Shown here: positions 63,264 to 64,000 of the stretch, one piece after another
How positions within the stretch are numbered: the stretch's first letter is position 1
Layout of the letters: the number at the start of each line of letters is the position of its first letter
Assembly (NCBI GenBank): GCA_004794655.1
Contig: SMMW01000576.1
Coordinates: 4,150,001 to 4,214,000 of the forward strand
Source: Marisa cornuarietis
Lineage: Eukaryota > Mollusca > Gastropoda > Architaenioglossa > Ampullariidae
Reading direction: 5' to 3'
DNA length: 64,000 nt
Made by a program: the position numbers and the translations under genes
Notes under the pieces: model-generated
The model's database searches: none
Seen by the model: the letters and a program-made list of their open reading frames with translations, nothing else
What the model was told of the DNA's origin: nothing

Positions 63264-64000
63264 GCTTCTACAGTGCTAATAGCAGAATGGATAGTTTTCA
63301 AATTATTCGATAACCAAATACAACCAATACTGTTATATGGCTCTGAAATATGGGATCTTAGTGCTGATATCAGCATTATAGAAAATGTTCATCTGTTTGC
63401 CTTGAAACGTTTTCTGGGTGTCACTTCTCGGACTCCAAATTCTCTAGTTTACGGTGAGTGTGGTAGATACCCGCTTTATATATGTATATATACAAGATGT
63501 ATTAAATACTGACTTAGAATAACTCACCTCCCTTCTAACCGTCTGCCCAGGAAAGCACTAGTAATGTTAGAAAAGTTACTTCAAAGCAATAAAAAAACTT
63601 GGCTGAATCATAAAATGTTAACACTCTACATATTTAGTTTGGTATTGTTTGGGAAAATCAAGGGGTTGAGAATGTAAAACTGTTTTTAAGGGAGTTTAAA
63701 CTAAGGCTTACAGACTGTCATCAACAGGACTTGCCAGTAGCCCACGTTTTTCTGTATACTCCATATCCCTCTGACCTCAGAAACATAGGCTTTAGAGACA
63801 CCTTAGTCAGATTTAGATTAGGTATAACAAATCTTAAATGTCACAAATTTAGGTACTTTAAACAACAATTCTCCTTGCAATGTCCTTTTTTTCTGTAACG
63901 AGATTGAACTTCACTTTGTACTTGTTTGTCCTAGGTATACAGATTTGAGAGAAGAATATATTTCCATCTCACTTTAGATTCTCTGTACTTATGGCTGATA
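63264..64000 (+). mobile_element. LINE 3'-part fragment, runs off the right edge
   Basis: Plus-strand frames show QIQPILLYGSEIW, FALKRFLGV, LVYGECGRYPL, NRLPRKALVMLEKLL and, after several frame changes, LRNIGFRDTLVRFRLGITNL and a degenerate zinc knuckle near the edge. This is the C-terminal region of a non-LTR retrotransposon of the same type as the relic at 6240-6827, and different from the RTE-like element beside it. Confidence 0.75.

Overview
The window looks like nuclear DNA of an invertebrate animal, most likely a mollusc and probably a gastropod. Its genes are split by GT-AG introns, it is crowded with (AC)n/(GT)n and other simple repeats, and it carries several non-LTR retrotransposon families and a THAP/YqaJ DNA transposon of kinds common in molluscs. 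The taxon is an inference from gene and repeat content; no ribosomal or mitochondrial marker is present.

There are two convincing host genes, both on the minus strand. (1) Positions 1-3325, with a TATA box and an untranslated first exon near 3670-3740, hold the 5' half of an arylsulfatase B-like gene. Four coding exons join in phase and the gene runs off the left edge. (2) Positions 42281-45073 hold a complete five-exon gene for a predicted secreted 304-residue protein: signal peptide, PAN/Apple-like domain, one CCP/sushi domain, and a galectin-like domain. Relics of the same family are an orphan CCP exon (26510-26686, plus strand), a decayed PAN exon (38179-38469), and a copy of the 5' flank starting at about 29205. 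Together they suggest an expanding and decaying lectin gene family.

Region by region. 1-9.2 kb: the sulfatase gene, its promoter, a head-to-head copy of that promoter (4758-4900), and duplicated non-coding blocks. 9.2-26 kb: no convincing gene, only microsatellites, a telomere-like inverted repeat (11441-11700), short inverted-repeat elements and a LINE relic. 26-33 kb: the CCP relic and two copies (M1, M2) of a duplicated block. 33-42 kb: a foldback element, LINE debris, a 5'-truncated transposon-like ORF (36057-37046) and a P element-like transposase fragment. 42-45 kb: the lectin gene. 45-56.5 kb: a third copy of the duplicated block, split by a 7341-bp ISL2EU-like DNA transposon at 47390-54730, whose ends are fixed by comparison with the uninterrupted copy at 30.9 kb. 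58.8-63.2 kb: an old LINE fragment on the minus strand, a 39-bp minisatellite grown out of it, and an almost full-length RTE-like LINE (59773-63048) inserted in the minisatellite with a 12-bp target-site duplication. 63.3-64 kb: another LINE 3' end.

The most interesting items are the PAN-CCP-galectin gene with its relics, the ISL2EU-like element with a visible empty site and damaged genes, the nested LINE/minisatellite/RTE structure, and the telomere-like repeats held in a hairpin-forming element.
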